A DNA stretch of 64,000 nt. Source: Bin87 sp963666865. Lineage in GTDB: Bacteria > Chloroflexota > Dehalococcoidia > Lucifugimonadales > UBA3495. Position 1 is the stretch's first letter. Each line of letters opens with the position of its first letter. A program made the translations under genes and the position numbers. The notes beneath the pieces were generated by a model. It was not told where the DNA came from. It did no database searches and saw only the letters and a list, made by a program, of their open reading frames with translations. Positions 51,206 to 60,416 of the stretch are shown here, piece after piece. The DNA is taken from contig OY763072.1 in assembly GCA_963666865.1 (NCBI GenBank), positions 1,984,001 to 2,048,000 on the forward strand, in the 5' to 3' direction.

Positions 51206-52297
51206 ATGTTCACACCCGGCGGGGGGCAACAGCCGCCCCGACAGCCCGAATTCGATCTGGAGCAACTGCTGGGCCGCGTGCGCGGCATGTTTGGCGGGTC
51301 CGGTGGCCGCTTCGGCGGCGGCAACCTGGGCATCCTGATCCTGGCCGTAATTGCCTTGCTCGTAATCATCTGGGCAGCCACCGGGGTGTACACCATCAGC
51401 CCCGGTGAAAATGCGGCTCTCCGCCTCTTTGGCGCAGTTCAAGGCAACCCGGTTGCCGAGGAAGGACTGCACTGGTGGTGGCCTTCGCCGGTGGGCCGGA
51501 AGGACGTCGTCCTCGTCACCGAAACCCGCCGCATGGAGCTCGGGTTCCGATCCAACGAAGCCGCCGTGAACACACCCTTCCTCGACGAAGCCCTGATGAT
51601 TTCCGGCGACCTGAACATCGTTGACGTGCAGATGGTGGTCCAGTACCGCATCAGCAACCTCAACAACTTCCTGTTCAACGTGGACGATCCGGGTGAGCAA
51701 ATTCGGGCCGTCCCTGAAGGTCGTCCCGACGGGCGTACCCTCAAGGACGGCGCGGAAGCCGCCCTTCGCCTGGTGGTGGGCCAGCGTTCCATTGACGACG
51801 TGCTGGTGCGAGGCCGCGAGGGTGTGGAAACCGACACCCGGGCCAGGCTCCAGTCCATACTGGACGATTACCAAGCCGGCATCGAGGTGATCTCGGTGCA
51901 ACTCCAGGACGTGAAGGCTCCCGAAGAAGTGCGCGACGCTTTTGACGACGTGCTGCGCGGACGCCAGGAGCGGGAAACCCGCATCAACGAGGCCCTGGCC
52001 TACCGTGAGGACGTGCTCCCCCGCGCTGACGGTGACGCGGCCCGTATTGTCCAAGAGGCGGAAGCCTTCCGGCAGGCCCGTATCAAGACCGCCAGCGGTG
52101 AAGCCCTGCGCTTTGAAGCCGTCCTCAACGAATACGAAAGCTCCCCCGAGGTGACGCGACAGCGCCTGTACCTGGAGGCCCTGGAAAACGTCCTCCCCGG
52201 GGTGTCCAAGATTATCGTCGATCCCGATACCGAACCGGTGCTCATCCTGGGACAGAACGGGAACGTCATACCTGCTCCCATCGGCCCCAATCCGTAA
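51206..52297 (+). CDS. hflK: HflK, band-7 regulator of FtsH
   Basis: A 363-residue SPFH/band-7 protein. A Gly/Pro/Gln-rich cytoplasmic lead (residues 1-40) precedes one membrane helix (about 42-62, LGILILAVIALLVIIWAATG), then the SPFH core YTISPGENAALRLFGAVQG...EGLHWWWP. A helical part VRDAFDDVLRGRQERETRINEALAYREDVLP follows. HflK and HflC form a cage around FtsH that limits its proteolysis. TATACT at 51084-51089 could be a -10 box. Confidence 0.95.
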   Translation: MFTPGGGQQPPRQPEFDLEQLLGRVRGMFGGSGGRFGGGNLGILILAVIALLVIIWAATGVYTISPGENAALRLFGAVQGNPVAEEGLHWWWPSPVGRKDVVLVTETRRMELGFRSNEAAVNTPFLDEALMISGDLNIVDVQMVVQYRISNLNNFLFNVDDPGEQIRAVPEGRPDGRTLKDGAEAALRLVVGQRSIDDVLVRGREGVETDTRARLQSILDDYQAGIEVISVQLQDVKAPEEVRDAFDDVLRGRQERETRINEALAYREDVLPRADGDAARIVQEAEAFRQARIKTASGEALRFEAVLNEYESSPEVTRQRLYLEALENVLPGVSKIIVDPDTEPVLILGQNGNVIPAPIGPNP

Positions 52298-52345
52298 CCC
52301 GCAGGCGTCCCTCGCTGACCGTCCCCCCGCCCGGAGAACCCCGCA

Positions 52346-53296
52346 ATGCGCAACCTCATCATCGTCGCCATCGTCATCATTGTCGCTCTCGTGCTGTTGC
52401 GTCAGGCCCTTTACGTGGTTGACGTAACTGAACAGGTCATCATCCTCCGTTTCGGTGAGGTGGTGGATACCCACACCTCACCCGGCCTCAACGTCAAGGT
52501 TCCCTTCGTGGACACCGTAGTCCGGCTGGACAAACGGATCCTGCGCATCGACGCGCCGCCGGTGTCAATGCCCGACAAGGAAAAGGAAAACTTGGTGATT
52601 GACATCTACGCCCGTTATCGCATCACCGACCCGGTGCAGTTCCGGAAGACCCTGCAAAGCGAGAGCAACGCCCGCAGCCGCCTGGGAGACATCGTAACCT
52701 CCACCCTCCGCGACCGCGTGGCCCAGCGTGACCGCAACGAAATCATCGGCGCCCAACCCCAGGTTGACGAGAACGACGTCGCCGTGGTTGACGCCGATGG
52801 CCTGCCCCTGGTGGTGGGACTGGAAACCCGTACCGAGATTCTCGACGAAGTTCTGGTAGCCGTCCGCGAAACCACCCAGCGTGACAATTTTGGTATCGAA
52901 ATGATCGACGTGCGCATCAAGCGGGCCGACTTTCCCGAAGCCGTCACTCAGTCCATCTTCACCAGGATGCGCGCCGAGCGTAACCGTATCGCCGCCCGTT
53001 TCCGCGCTCAGGGTGTAGAGGAAGACCGGATAATCCGTGCCGAAACCGACCGCGAACGCGACGTTATCCTGGCCGAAGCCGAAGAGCAATCGAACCAAAT
53101 TCGCGGTGAAGGCGAAGCCGAAGCCATCAGCATCCTGGCCGAAGCGCTTAACCGCGACCCTGAACTCTTCGCCTTCCTGCGCAGCCTGGAATCCTACCAG
53201 CGCATCATACGTCAGCAGGATACCATCATCCTCTCGTCTGATGCGCCCCTCTTCGACTATCTGGCTAGACCTACTGCTCCGGAGACAAGCAACTAG
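52346..53296 (+). CDS. hflC: HflC, band-7 regulator of FtsH
   Basis: A 316-residue SPFH protein with an N-terminal membrane anchor (residues 3-20, LIIVAIVIIVALVLLRQA), then YVVDVTEQVIILRFGEVVDTHTSPGLNVKVPFVDTVVRLDKRILRIDAPP and a long helix (RAERNRIAARFRAQGVEEDRIIRAETDRERDVILAEAEEQSNQIRGEGEAEA). Follows hflK by 48 bp, CGGAGAACCCC ahead of the ATG. Works as the partner of HflK. Confidence 0.95.
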   Translation: MRNLIIVAIVIIVALVLLRQALYVVDVTEQVIILRFGEVVDTHTSPGLNVKVPFVDTVVRLDKRILRIDAPPVSMPDKEKENLVIDIYARYRITDPVQFRKTLQSESNARSRLGDIVTSTLRDRVAQRDRNEIIGAQPQVDENDVAVVDADGLPLVVGLETRTEILDEVLVAVRETTQRDNFGIEMIDVRIKRADFPEAVTQSIFTRMRAERNRIAARFRAQGVEEDRIIRAETDRERDVILAEAEEQSNQIRGEGEAEAISILAEALNRDPELFAFLRSLESYQRIIRQQDTIILSSDAPLFDYLARPTAPETSN

Positions 53297-53300
53297 GGCC

Positions 53301-53978
53301 ATGACCACCGCGCCCAAAGAGCAGGTAGTAACCGCCTTTCCCACGGCCGGAGATCACGACGCCGGCGCCGAGCCGCCCGGCGCCATCCGTCTGAGCCTCT
53401 CCGCCTTGGGCGTTGACTTCCGGTCCGACGATTTCCCGGCCCGGTTCATTGAGTTCTGCGTAGCAAACGACGACTACGAAATGGAAATCAACGAGGCCGG
53501 GGAGTTGGTGATACTGCCGATGGTTGGATTTAGGGGAAACCGCCAGGAAACGGAGCTGAACGCCGAAATGACCATATTCCGCCGGGCGCATGGCGGCGTG
53601 AATGTGTCGCAGACCAGCCGCTTTCGCTTGGCTACCGGCGCCCTCCGCGGCCCCGACGCCGCGTGGGTGACCCAGGAAAGGTACGACGCCATCACTGAGC
53701 AAGAGCGCGAAACCGTCTTCCCCGGCGCACCCGACTTTGTGGTTGAAATCCGTTCCATCAGCGACAACCTGGCCCCGTTGCAGCGCAAGATGCGGCTCTG
53801 GATGGACGGCGGCGCGCGCCTGGGCTGGCTCATTGACCCGCGCCAGCGCCGGGTCTATATCTACCGCATCGGCCAGCCGGAACCGGAAATATTGGAAGAC
53901 CCCGAAACGTTGGACGGCGAAGATGTCCTACCCGGTTTTTCCTTCGCCGTCCGCCGGCACATTTTTGACTTGCAGTAG
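53301..53978 (+). CDS. Uma2-family (DUF820) putative restriction-endonuclease-like protein
   Basis: A 225-residue Uma2 protein: FIEFCVANDDYEMEINEAGELVILP, RLATGALRGPDAAWV and FPGAPDFVVEIRSISDNLAPLQRKMRLWMDGGARLGWLIDP, with the PD-(D/E)XK-like Asp, Glu-Ile-Arg and Lys positions. Family function is unknown despite the nuclease fold. ATG 53301 lies only 4 bp after hflC, so it is likely read from that operon. Its TAG stop (53976-53978) is part of a family-1 palindrome. Confidence 0.88.
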   Translation: MTTAPKEQVVTAFPTAGDHDAGAEPPGAIRLSLSALGVDFRSDDFPARFIEFCVANDDYEMEINEAGELVILPMVGFRGNRQETELNAEMTIFRRAHGGVNVSQTSRFRLATGALRGPDAAWVTQERYDAITEQERETVFPGAPDFVVEIRSISDNLAPLQRKMRLWMDGGARLGWLIDPRQRRVYIYRIGQPEPEILEDPETLDGEDVLPGFSFAVRRHIFDLQ

Positions 53979-54002
53979 GGGCGGGCTTCAAACCCGCCCC
54001 TG
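53975..54002. repeat. GTAGGGGCG palindrome supplying a stop codon
   Basis: Arms GTAGGGGCG/CGCCCCTG around a GGCTTCAAACC core. The TAG of the arm is the stop codon of the Uma2 gene. Confidence 0.85.
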
Positions 54003-54049
54003 TTACTCCCAGAACCGTTCCTGGTGAGCCTGTCGAACCACCCGATTAC

Positions 54050-54910
54050 TTAGCGCCCGGCAATCCGCCGTCCTTCCTCCAGCCCCCCGGCCGTCCGCGT
54101 CGGCGCCGTAATCAGGATGCTGAACCCCTGTTCCAGTCGCGTGGGCACTTCCGCGGCAGTACAGCCCACCGCGCAGGGTACGCCGGCATCCTTGCAGATC
54201 CCCAGGATCCTCAGCAGCATCTCCTGCACCTCGGGATGGTTCGCGTTGCCCCGGTGTCCCAGCGCCACCGACATATCACCCGGGCCGGCCCAGACGGCTC
54301 CAATGCCCTTGACCTGGCGCAGTATGTCCGGCAGGTTGGCTACGCCGGTGGGCTCCTCCACGATGCCCATTAGCAGCAGGTTGCCATCGGGGTCCAGCGG
54401 CCACAGGTCGGCAGCGTCGTAATATTCGGACGCAGAGAGGCCCCAATAGCGTGGGGCGATGCGCTGCCACCAGCCCCGCTCGCCGTGGGGTTCAAAATCG
54501 GCTACTCCGGGAACCTGCGGATACCGCGCCGCCTGCACCGCCGACATCGCTCCCTCCACCGTGTCAAGATGCGGGAGGATCAGGCCATACACTCCGGTGT
54601 CCAACGCCTGCTTGATGACCCACTGGTTCTGCTCCCGGGTATTGGGCGGGATGCGCACCACGGGCGTGGGATCGGCCATCAGATTGCCGCCGCCCGCCAC
54701 GCGCTTGCGGTTGAGCAGGAACTGGAGCGACGTGCGGAGGTTGTTGAACGACAACCCCTCGTGCTCCATTTCAATCATCACCATGTCGTAGTCGGAATCA
54801 GCGAAATACATCATTTCGTCCAGGTTGCCGTTCCAGATCAACCCGGTGCCGAAAACCGGCTTTCCCTCCTCCAAGAGCTGGATCACCTTGCTGTATCGCG
54901 TGGCCGCCAT
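54050..54910 (-). CDS. HpcH/HpaI-type aldolase/citrate lyase family protein
   Basis: A 286-residue class II pyruvate-type aldolase. GTGLIWNGNLDEMMYFADSDYDMVMIEMEHEGLSF near the start, LILPHLDTVEGAMSAVQAARYPQ with metal/substrate residues, LMGIVEEPTGVANLPDIL (metal-binding Glu) and IGAVWAGPGDMSVALGHRGN. It cleaves or condenses 2-keto acids with an aldehyde, for example 4-hydroxy-2-oxoheptanedioate. AGGAGG precedes ATG 54910. Confidence 0.88.
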   Translation of the reverse strand: MAATRYSKVIQLLEEGKPVFGTGLIWNGNLDEMMYFADSDYDMVMIEMEHEGLSFNNLRTSLQFLLNRKRVAGGGNLMADPTPVVRIPPNTREQNQWVIKQALDTGVYGLILPHLDTVEGAMSAVQAARYPQVPGVADFEPHGERGWWQRIAPRYWGLSASEYYDAADLWPLDPDGNLLLMGIVEEPTGVANLPDILRQVKGIGAVWAGPGDMSVALGHRGNANHPEVQEMLLRILGICKDAGVPCAVGCTAAEVPTRLEQGFSILITAPTRTAGGLEEGRRIAGR

Positions 54911-54940
54911 GGTCTTGCCTCCTGTCCCCTGGGTTCAAAG

Positions 54941-54968
54941 GTAGGGGCGAATGATTATTCGCCCCTAC
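54941..54968. repeat. GTAGGGGCG palindrome, AATGATTATT core
   Basis: One base from the perfect AATAATTATT core. It ends 2 bp before the stop codon of the M16 peptidase gene. Confidence 0.85.
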
Positions 54969-54970
54969 GA

Positions 54971-56236
54971 TCATCCGTTGATTGCCTCTGCAAATTCTCC
55001 GGCATCATCGTGCGGCCCCACTATCGCCAGCCGCAACTCGGTGTCGCCAAGCAACCGTTCTGCCGCCCGCAGGACATCTGCCGGCCCTACCTGGTCAATC
55101 CTGGTGGCGGTTTCGTCGGGGGTGGTGATCTCGTCCATGAGCAACTCCTGGGACGCCAGCCAGGAAGCCACCGCGCGGGAGTCCTCCATGCGCATCAGCA
55201 GCCGGCCCTTGATGTACTCGCGGGCTTTGTGGACCTCTGACGCTGGAGTCGGTTGCAACAACCCCTTGAGTTCATCTCGCGTCGCCGCTATGGCTTCCGC
55301 CGCTCGGCTCGGCTCGGTGGCGCACGACACTACCAACGCGCCGCAGTCGCGGTAGCTGCTGAGGGAGCTGTGGCAGTCGTAGGTCAGTCCCCGGTTCTCG
55401 CGCAGGTTCTGGAACAGGCGGCTGCTCATCCCGTCACCCAGCACACCGTTGAGCACGGTGGCAGCGTACCGGTCGGGGTCAGCCAGCGCGAAGCCCGGCA
55501 ATCCCATGCAGATACTGGTGTCCTCGGTTACCCGATGCTCCAGCAGGACGGATGGGGCGTCTTCGGCGGGCGCGGACACTGCTTCCCAGGGCAAGGGATC
55601 TGCCGGCCGCCAGTCGTCCGTCGCGTCGGCAACCATCCGCACCGCGTCGTCGTGGCTGATGGCCCCGGCAATGCCGATGACCGTATTGTTGGGCCGGTAC
55701 TGGCGCTCCATGTACCGCTGTACGTCTTCCAGGTTGATGGCGGTCACGGAATCGGCGGTGCCACCAACGTCACGGCCCATGGCCTGCGCCGGCCACAGGG
55801 CACGGTCGATGAGCAAGTCGCACACCTGGCCCGGGTAGTCGTTGGTCATGCGCAGCTCGTCCAGGATGACCTCCCGTTCCTTCTCCATTTCCGCCGGATC
55901 CATCAACGGGTGTCGGATCAGGTCGAAGATCACCGGCAGCGCCCGGTCGGCGTACACGCTGGCGACCTTGCACCAGAAGGATGTCATCTCCCGGTCCGTC
56001 GCGGCGTTCATCATGCCGCCGACCCCCTCCACCGCCTCCGAGATCGCCAGGGCGGTGGGCCAGCGCCGCGTCCCCTTGAAGGGCAAGTGCTCCAGAAAGT
56101 GAGACAGGCCGGCCAATTCGTCCGGCTCGTAGCGGGAGCCGGCTCCCACGGCCACAAACATGGACACGCTGCGAGTGTGCGGCATCTCCGCCGTCAACAC
56201 CCTCAGCCCGTTCTCCAACACCGTTCGTTGGTACAT
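54971..56236 (-). CDS. M16-family zinc peptidase
   Basis: A 421-residue inverzincin: HFLEH (46-50) is the inverted HxxEH zinc site, with the distal Glu in TDREMTSFWCKV. The N-terminal domain GLRVLTAEMPHTRSVSMFVAVGAGSRYEP and the C-terminal half follow the processing-peptidase layout. Substrates are probably small peptides. ATG 56236 is favoured; an earlier TTG is also open. No secretion signal. Confidence 0.9.
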   Translation of the reverse strand: MYQRTVLENGLRVLTAEMPHTRSVSMFVAVGAGSRYEPDELAGLSHFLEHLPFKGTRRWPTALAISEAVEGVGGMMNAATDREMTSFWCKVASVYADRALPVIFDLIRHPLMDPAEMEKEREVILDELRMTNDYPGQVCDLLIDRALWPAQAMGRDVGGTADSVTAINLEDVQRYMERQYRPNNTVIGIAGAISHDDAVRMVADATDDWRPADPLPWEAVSAPAEDAPSVLLEHRVTEDTSICMGLPGFALADPDRYAATVLNGVLGDGMSSRLFQNLRENRGLTYDCHSSLSSYRDCGALVVSCATEPSRAAEAIAATRDELKGLLQPTPASEVHKAREYIKGRLLMRMEDSRAVASWLASQELLMDEITTPDETATRIDQVGPADVLRAAERLLGDTELRLAIVGPHDDAGEFAEAING

Positions 56237-56280
56237 CAGCAAATCCCCTTACTCCCGCCCTCCGTCGTTACAGCGCTCCC

Positions 56281-56371
56281 CGTCATTCCGGCGAAAGCCG
56301 GAATCCAGCGGGGCTTTGTGGACTCCGGCCCCGTATCAAGTACGGGGTGACGTTCTTTCGCCGGAGTGACG
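56281..56371. repeat. Compound family-2 hairpins
   Basis: CGTCATTCCGGC/GCCGGAATCCAG (56281-56307) followed by a GGACTCCGGC...CCGGAGTGACG hairpin that is split by a smaller insert with CCCCGTA/TACGGGG arms. Fills the gap between the M16 and MBL genes. Confidence 0.6.
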
Positions 56372-56380
56372 CGTTAGTGG

Positions 56381-57043
56381 TTAGGTCTTCAGCCAGTCCA
56401 CGTCGCCCTGGAGGTCGGCCGGGTGATCCTTGGACATGAACACGTTGTACCGCCGGAGTGCCTCGCCAATGGTGGTGTTATCGGGGCCGTGGCCGGGGTA
56501 CACGTAGGTATCCTCGGGCAGGGTGAGCAGCTTGGAGCTGATACTGCCGAGCAACTGTTCCAGAGCCTCGGGGCTGCGGGAGCGGCCCGGGCCGCCGGGG
56601 AAAAGGGTGTCGCCGGAAAACAGGAAACCACCCACCACGAAGCAGGTGGAGCCGTCGGTATGGCCCGGGGTGTGGATGCACCGGATCGTCCGGTTACCGA
56701 ACTGTACGGTGTCCCCGTCGTTGAGCTGACGCTGGACCGGACCGGGCGGCAGGTGCGCATCCAGCTCGCCGATGGCGGCCGGCGCGCCGATGTTGCCGGT
56801 GATCTCGTTGTAGCCGGCCAGATGGTCGCCGTGGCCGTGAGTCACTAAAATGGCCTGCACGTCAACGCCGGCCTCCCGCACCTCGTTGATCATTTTCTCC
56901 GGCTCGTCCGGTGTGTCGATGCACACGGCCTGGTTGGTTTCCGGGCAAATCACGATGTACCCGTTGTTGCTCAGGCTCCCCATGTTCTCGATCTTGTGGA
57001 CGGTGACGTCGCCTGCCCCCTGCGCCTGATGATGGACTGGCAT
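56381..57043 (-). CDS. MBL-fold hydrolase, glyoxalase II-like
   Basis: A 220-residue metallo-beta-lactamase-fold protein: THGHGDHLAGYNE (HxHxDH), IHTPGHTDGSTCF, FSGDTLFPGG and YVYPGHGPDNTTIGEALRRYN. This set matches glyoxalase II-type and persulfide-dioxygenase-like hydrolases. GGAGGCC six bases upstream supports ATG 57043; a longer frame to 57163 adds a hydrophobic but unconserved lead and is rejected. Confidence 0.9.
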   Translation of the reverse strand: MPVHHQAQGAGDVTVHKIENMGSLSNNGYIVICPETNQAVCIDTPDEPEKMINEVREAGVDVQAILVTHGHGDHLAGYNEITGNIGAPAAIGELDAHLPPGPVQRQLNDGDTVQFGNRTIRCIHTPGHTDGSTCFVVGGFLFSGDTLFPGGPGRSRSPEALEQLLGSISSKLLTLPEDTYVYPGHGPDNTTIGEALRRYNVFMSKDHPADLQGDVDWLKT

Positions 57044-57193
57044 ATTGCTGGCCTCCTTGTGAGCTATCGAAAATCTCGGTTCCATTGTAACAAAACGAGC
57101 GGGTTGGAATGAGAAACGCAGACGAAGAAACAAGTAACTCAACAGAGTATCCAACACCGCCACAGCCAGCCGCTACAGGGAGCATGCTGATGA

Positions 57194-59101
57194 CTACAAA
57201 TGATCCACGACCTCGTAATCGGTGAAATGGCGTCGCCCGAATTCCGCTAGGTCTGAACATGAAGATACGACGGTGAGAGAACTGCCCTGTGCATCGCGCA
57301 TAAGTCTAGTCAGGGCCACATAGAACAGGGCCGCGCCACTCCAGCCGTCAATGCCAGACGATAAGTTCTGCACGTGAATCACCAGATGGCGGGATTCCCA
57401 ACCTTTATAGCTGTTCGTGGTGATGGCTCGGACCCCGTTGGCGTACTTCGGGAACGAAATTTTCAATGGGCGTGACCGACGCTGAATGCAAGCGTTACGA
57501 TCATGAATCCCGTATTTTTCATCTAAATCGCATCCATGCTCATCACAAGACTCCACAAAAATGTGCGCTACTTCATCAGGCAACTCCGCTTCCACAGCCG
57601 ATGCAAAGGAGAAGCCGGAAAGGTGGTTCCAAAATAGTAGCGCAATATCCGACAACGAATGACCATCGGGCAAATTGGCACGAATGCGTCGTAATTCGCT
57701 CCCGCATACGTCCATCCAATGACCGTCTTGAGGGAGTTGGACCCATCGAAGCCAGACCGGGTATTGGTCACTCAGTTCGCCCTGAACTACCGCTGGGAGT
57801 TCAACTACACGGTCGGACAAAAATTGGTTAGCGAAATCGCGTAACACTGGGACTAGCGCGGAAGGCACGCGGTAGCTGTAATCTAGCGTATTCCAAGGTC
57901 CGCGAAAGCCGGAGTTTCGCATAGCCGCATCGGTCCAGGACTTCGTCCGTCCGTACAGGTCTTGAGTAACGTCGGCAGCAAACAAAACTTCAGCTCCGTT
58001 GGCCAGCGCACACAATCGTAGATGATGCCACCATTCCGGCTCAAAATCTTGTCCTTCGTCCACCATAATTGCGTCGAATTTTTCGTCAGGTGGGCAACTG
58101 CAAACGCCCGAATTGAGACAGTCGCAAGACGGATGTTCAGACTCCCACATATGGTAATGAGTAACATGCACTTGTCTCCGGATGGCGTCCACCGTCGCGG
58201 AATCTCCTACCAAGTTATTCAAGCGACGGACCACCAACTCCCAGAGGTAGGTTGCCAGCGTAATATTGAAACAGGTAATCAAAACCCTCTGACCTTGTGT
58301 AGCCAATGCTGCCGCCCGAGCCGCTAAAACCACACTTTTCCCGCTGCCGGCCGGGCCTTTAATTCGACGGTATCCACTGGAACCAGGATCCCGGTTTACT
58401 AAAGCAGACTGCGCAGCGTCCAAAATCAGCGTGTCGGCATCATACTCTGGCAAATCGGGTGGAGCGAGCCATACCCGCAACAATTTCGTGACCAACTCGG
58501 TCATCGCCGACCGAGAAGTATTACGAAAAGCTCTGGGCAATGCTCGGCTTATATTTGTGGACGCCAAAACGTCAGCACCCAAAACGGGGTAAAGTGATTT
58601 ACTCTCTTCTTTACGGCGAAACGGAGCCAACAATCGTTCCCAATCGCGTGTCGTGCCTCGCGTGAAAATTACACCCGCCGTAATCAGGCCATATCCAGGG
58701 GCACCAAGAACATCCGTGGACAAACTGGCAATTTTGTTCTTGTAATGTCTCACCAATAGGTACGGATTTTCCAATCCTTCCAGCCGATGCCCATCAAATT
58801 CCAAATGGTATCCACTGTCTAAAGAGTCAGGTCCAGACACCCCTATGCGTACGCTACGAACCACTTTTGGATCCCAATCGACTACCTCATACACGGCGAT
58901 GCCTCGCTGAGGATGGAGGAAGACCAAGCTTGGTGTCGCACCGTTCAGATAAGGTCGAATGTACATCTCCCATTCGTGCAGGCTTTCGTCCCGGTTGAGG
59001 CGGTCGTTGAACCAATTGGCAACGAACCTCTCAGTGGGATTAGCCCCAGCCGATACATAAGGCCAGGGCGCGCCAGCGGGGTTGATAAGTGACTGCACCA
59101 C
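57194..59101 (-). CDS. NERD-like/UvrD-type helicase protein
   Basis: A 635-residue protein. Residues about 1-180 resemble a NERD nuclease-related domain (SLVFLHPQRGIAVYEVVDWDP), but the usual ExK is not obvious. An SF1 helicase core follows: Walker A GPAGSGKSVVLA (249-260), Walker B AIMVDEGQDFEP (345-354), then LDYSYRVPSAL and a late YKGWESRHLVI...YVALTRLMR. Four Cys (326, 328, 334, 336) as CxC-x5-CxC lie between the two motifs, possibly a metal site. Starts at GTG 59101 after GAGGAG. AT-richer than neighbours; the gene stands alone and may be a defence effector. Confidence 0.82.
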   Translation of the reverse strand: MVQSLINPAGAPWPYVSAGANPTERFVANWFNDRLNRDESLHEWEMYIRPYLNGATPSLVFLHPQRGIAVYEVVDWDPKVVRSVRIGVSGPDSLDSGYHLEFDGHRLEGLENPYLLVRHYKNKIASLSTDVLGAPGYGLITAGVIFTRGTTRDWERLLAPFRRKEESKSLYPVLGADVLASTNISRALPRAFRNTSRSAMTELVTKLLRVWLAPPDLPEYDADTLILDAAQSALVNRDPGSSGYRRIKGPAGSGKSVVLAARAAALATQGQRVLITCFNITLATYLWELVVRRLNNLVGDSATVDAIRRQVHVTHYHMWESEHPSCDCLNSGVCSCPPDEKFDAIMVDEGQDFEPEWWHHLRLCALANGAEVLFAADVTQDLYGRTKSWTDAAMRNSGFRGPWNTLDYSYRVPSALVPVLRDFANQFLSDRVVELPAVVQGELSDQYPVWLRWVQLPQDGHWMDVCGSELRRIRANLPDGHSLSDIALLFWNHLSGFSFASAVEAELPDEVAHIFVESCDEHGCDLDEKYGIHDRNACIQRRSRPLKISFPKYANGVRAITTNSYKGWESRHLVIHVQNLSSGIDGWSGAALFYVALTRLMRDAQGSSLTVVSSCSDLAEFGRRHFTDYEVVDHL

Positions 59102-59194
59102 AATGCGCTCCTCTGGTAAGCGTTAACCGATATTGCAAGCCGTGCTGCAACGTATTCTGTCGCAAGCGGTATGACCGATAAAATTTACATCCCG

Positions 59195-60295
59195 TTAGAA
59201 CTCCCGCATCCTCGGCAGCACTTCCCGCCCGAACAGCTCGATCTCCCCCATCACGTCCCGGTGCGTCAGCCCCGGCTGCTGGAAGGCCAGGTCCACCACG
59301 CCGACGCCGCATTTGTCGTGATACGCCCGCAGTTGTTCAACTATCGTGTCGGGACTGCCCACGAAGTTCAGCATCGTGCGCGGTCCGCCGCCCCCACCGC
59401 TGCGTGAGGGCGGCGCCGGAGGAGCGTCCGGTCGGTTCCCGGCCCGCGCGGCCTGCACCGCCTGCGCCAGCGAGCGACCGATGTTCAGGCCCCGACCGCC
59501 GCCGGCGGCATGAACCCGGTCCCGCAGGGCCTGCGCCTGCTCGTCGGTCTCGGCCAGGCAGATGCCGCCCCGATAGACGATCTGGTCCGTGTCCGGCTCC
59601 CAGCCGGCGTTCTTTTGCCATTCCCGGTATTTCTTCACTACGCCGGCCATGTCGTCGGGGTGGTCGTAGGAGACTCCCAGGCCCAGCCCTTTCACCGCGG
59701 CATACTTCACGCCGTCGTCGCTGCGGGTCGCCACCAGGATGGGCGGCAGAGGCCGCTGCACCGGCCAGGGCCAAACCGACACGGTGCGATACTGGTAGAA
59801 CCTGCCCTCCCACGAGAACGGCTCGGGTTCGGTCAGGGCTTTGAGCACCAGGTCCATGGCTTCCATGAGCCGGCCTCTCCCCTCGGCGGGGTTGAGGTCG
59901 TACACCTGGTCCTCGCTGGGGGTGCCGCGCATAAAGGCGGCCACCAGGCGGCCGCCGGTGAGGTTGTCCAGCATCCCGATCTCTTCGGCGGCGCGGATGG
60001 GGTTGTTCAGGGGCAGCAACTGTCCCAGCAAGGCGATCCGGGCCCGCCTGCACCGCTCGGCGACGGCGGCGGCCATCACCGCCGGATTGGGCGTCGTCCG
60101 GTTGCCGGAGTAGTGGTGCTCGGAAAGACTGATCCAGTCGAAGCCCAGATCCTGGGCCAGTTCGCACTCCGCCATGCCTTCGGCGTAAGAGCGCATGGAA
60201 ACCTCGGGGTCGTGGTAGGACGGAGGAACCGGCCAGCCCTCGGGAAACTGGTCCCGTTCCGCATAACCCATGCACCCGAAATAAGAAGCTTTCAT
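59195..60295 (-). CDS. LLM-class flavin-dependent oxidoreductase
   Basis: A 366-residue luciferase-like monooxygenase: DLGFDWISLSEHHYSGNRTTPNPAVMAAAVAERCRRARIALLGQLLPLNNPIRAAEEIGMLDNLTGGRLVAAFMRGTPSE, then GSPDTIVEQLRAY near the end. A Pro/Ala/Gly-rich loop (PPAPPSRSGGGGGPR) near 310 is unusual. It ends 93 bp from the helicase gene start and is divergent from the asparaginase-family gene. Confidence 0.9.
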   Translation of the reverse strand: MKASYFGCMGYAERDQFPEGWPVPPSYHDPEVSMRSYAEGMAECELAQDLGFDWISLSEHHYSGNRTTPNPAVMAAAVAERCRRARIALLGQLLPLNNPIRAAEEIGMLDNLTGGRLVAAFMRGTPSEDQVYDLNPAEGRGRLMEAMDLVLKALTEPEPFSWEGRFYQYRTVSVWPWPVQRPLPPILVATRSDDGVKYAAVKGLGLGVSYDHPDDMAGVVKKYREWQKNAGWEPDTDQIVYRGGICLAETDEQAQALRDRVHAAGGGRGLNIGRSLAQAVQAARAGNRPDAPPAPPSRSGGGGGPRTMLNFVGSPDTIVEQLRAYHDKCGVGVVDLAFQQPGLTHRDVMGEIELFGREVLPRMREF

Positions 60296-60416
60296 AGGTT
60301 CCCCCTCGCCAGGCTGCCAACGGAGTGGACAGTTCCAATGGCGGGATGGTAGGTAGCCCCCGGTCGGTTGTCAATTGGTGTTATCCTTGCCGGGCAGGTT
60401 GACAAGGAGGGTTCAC

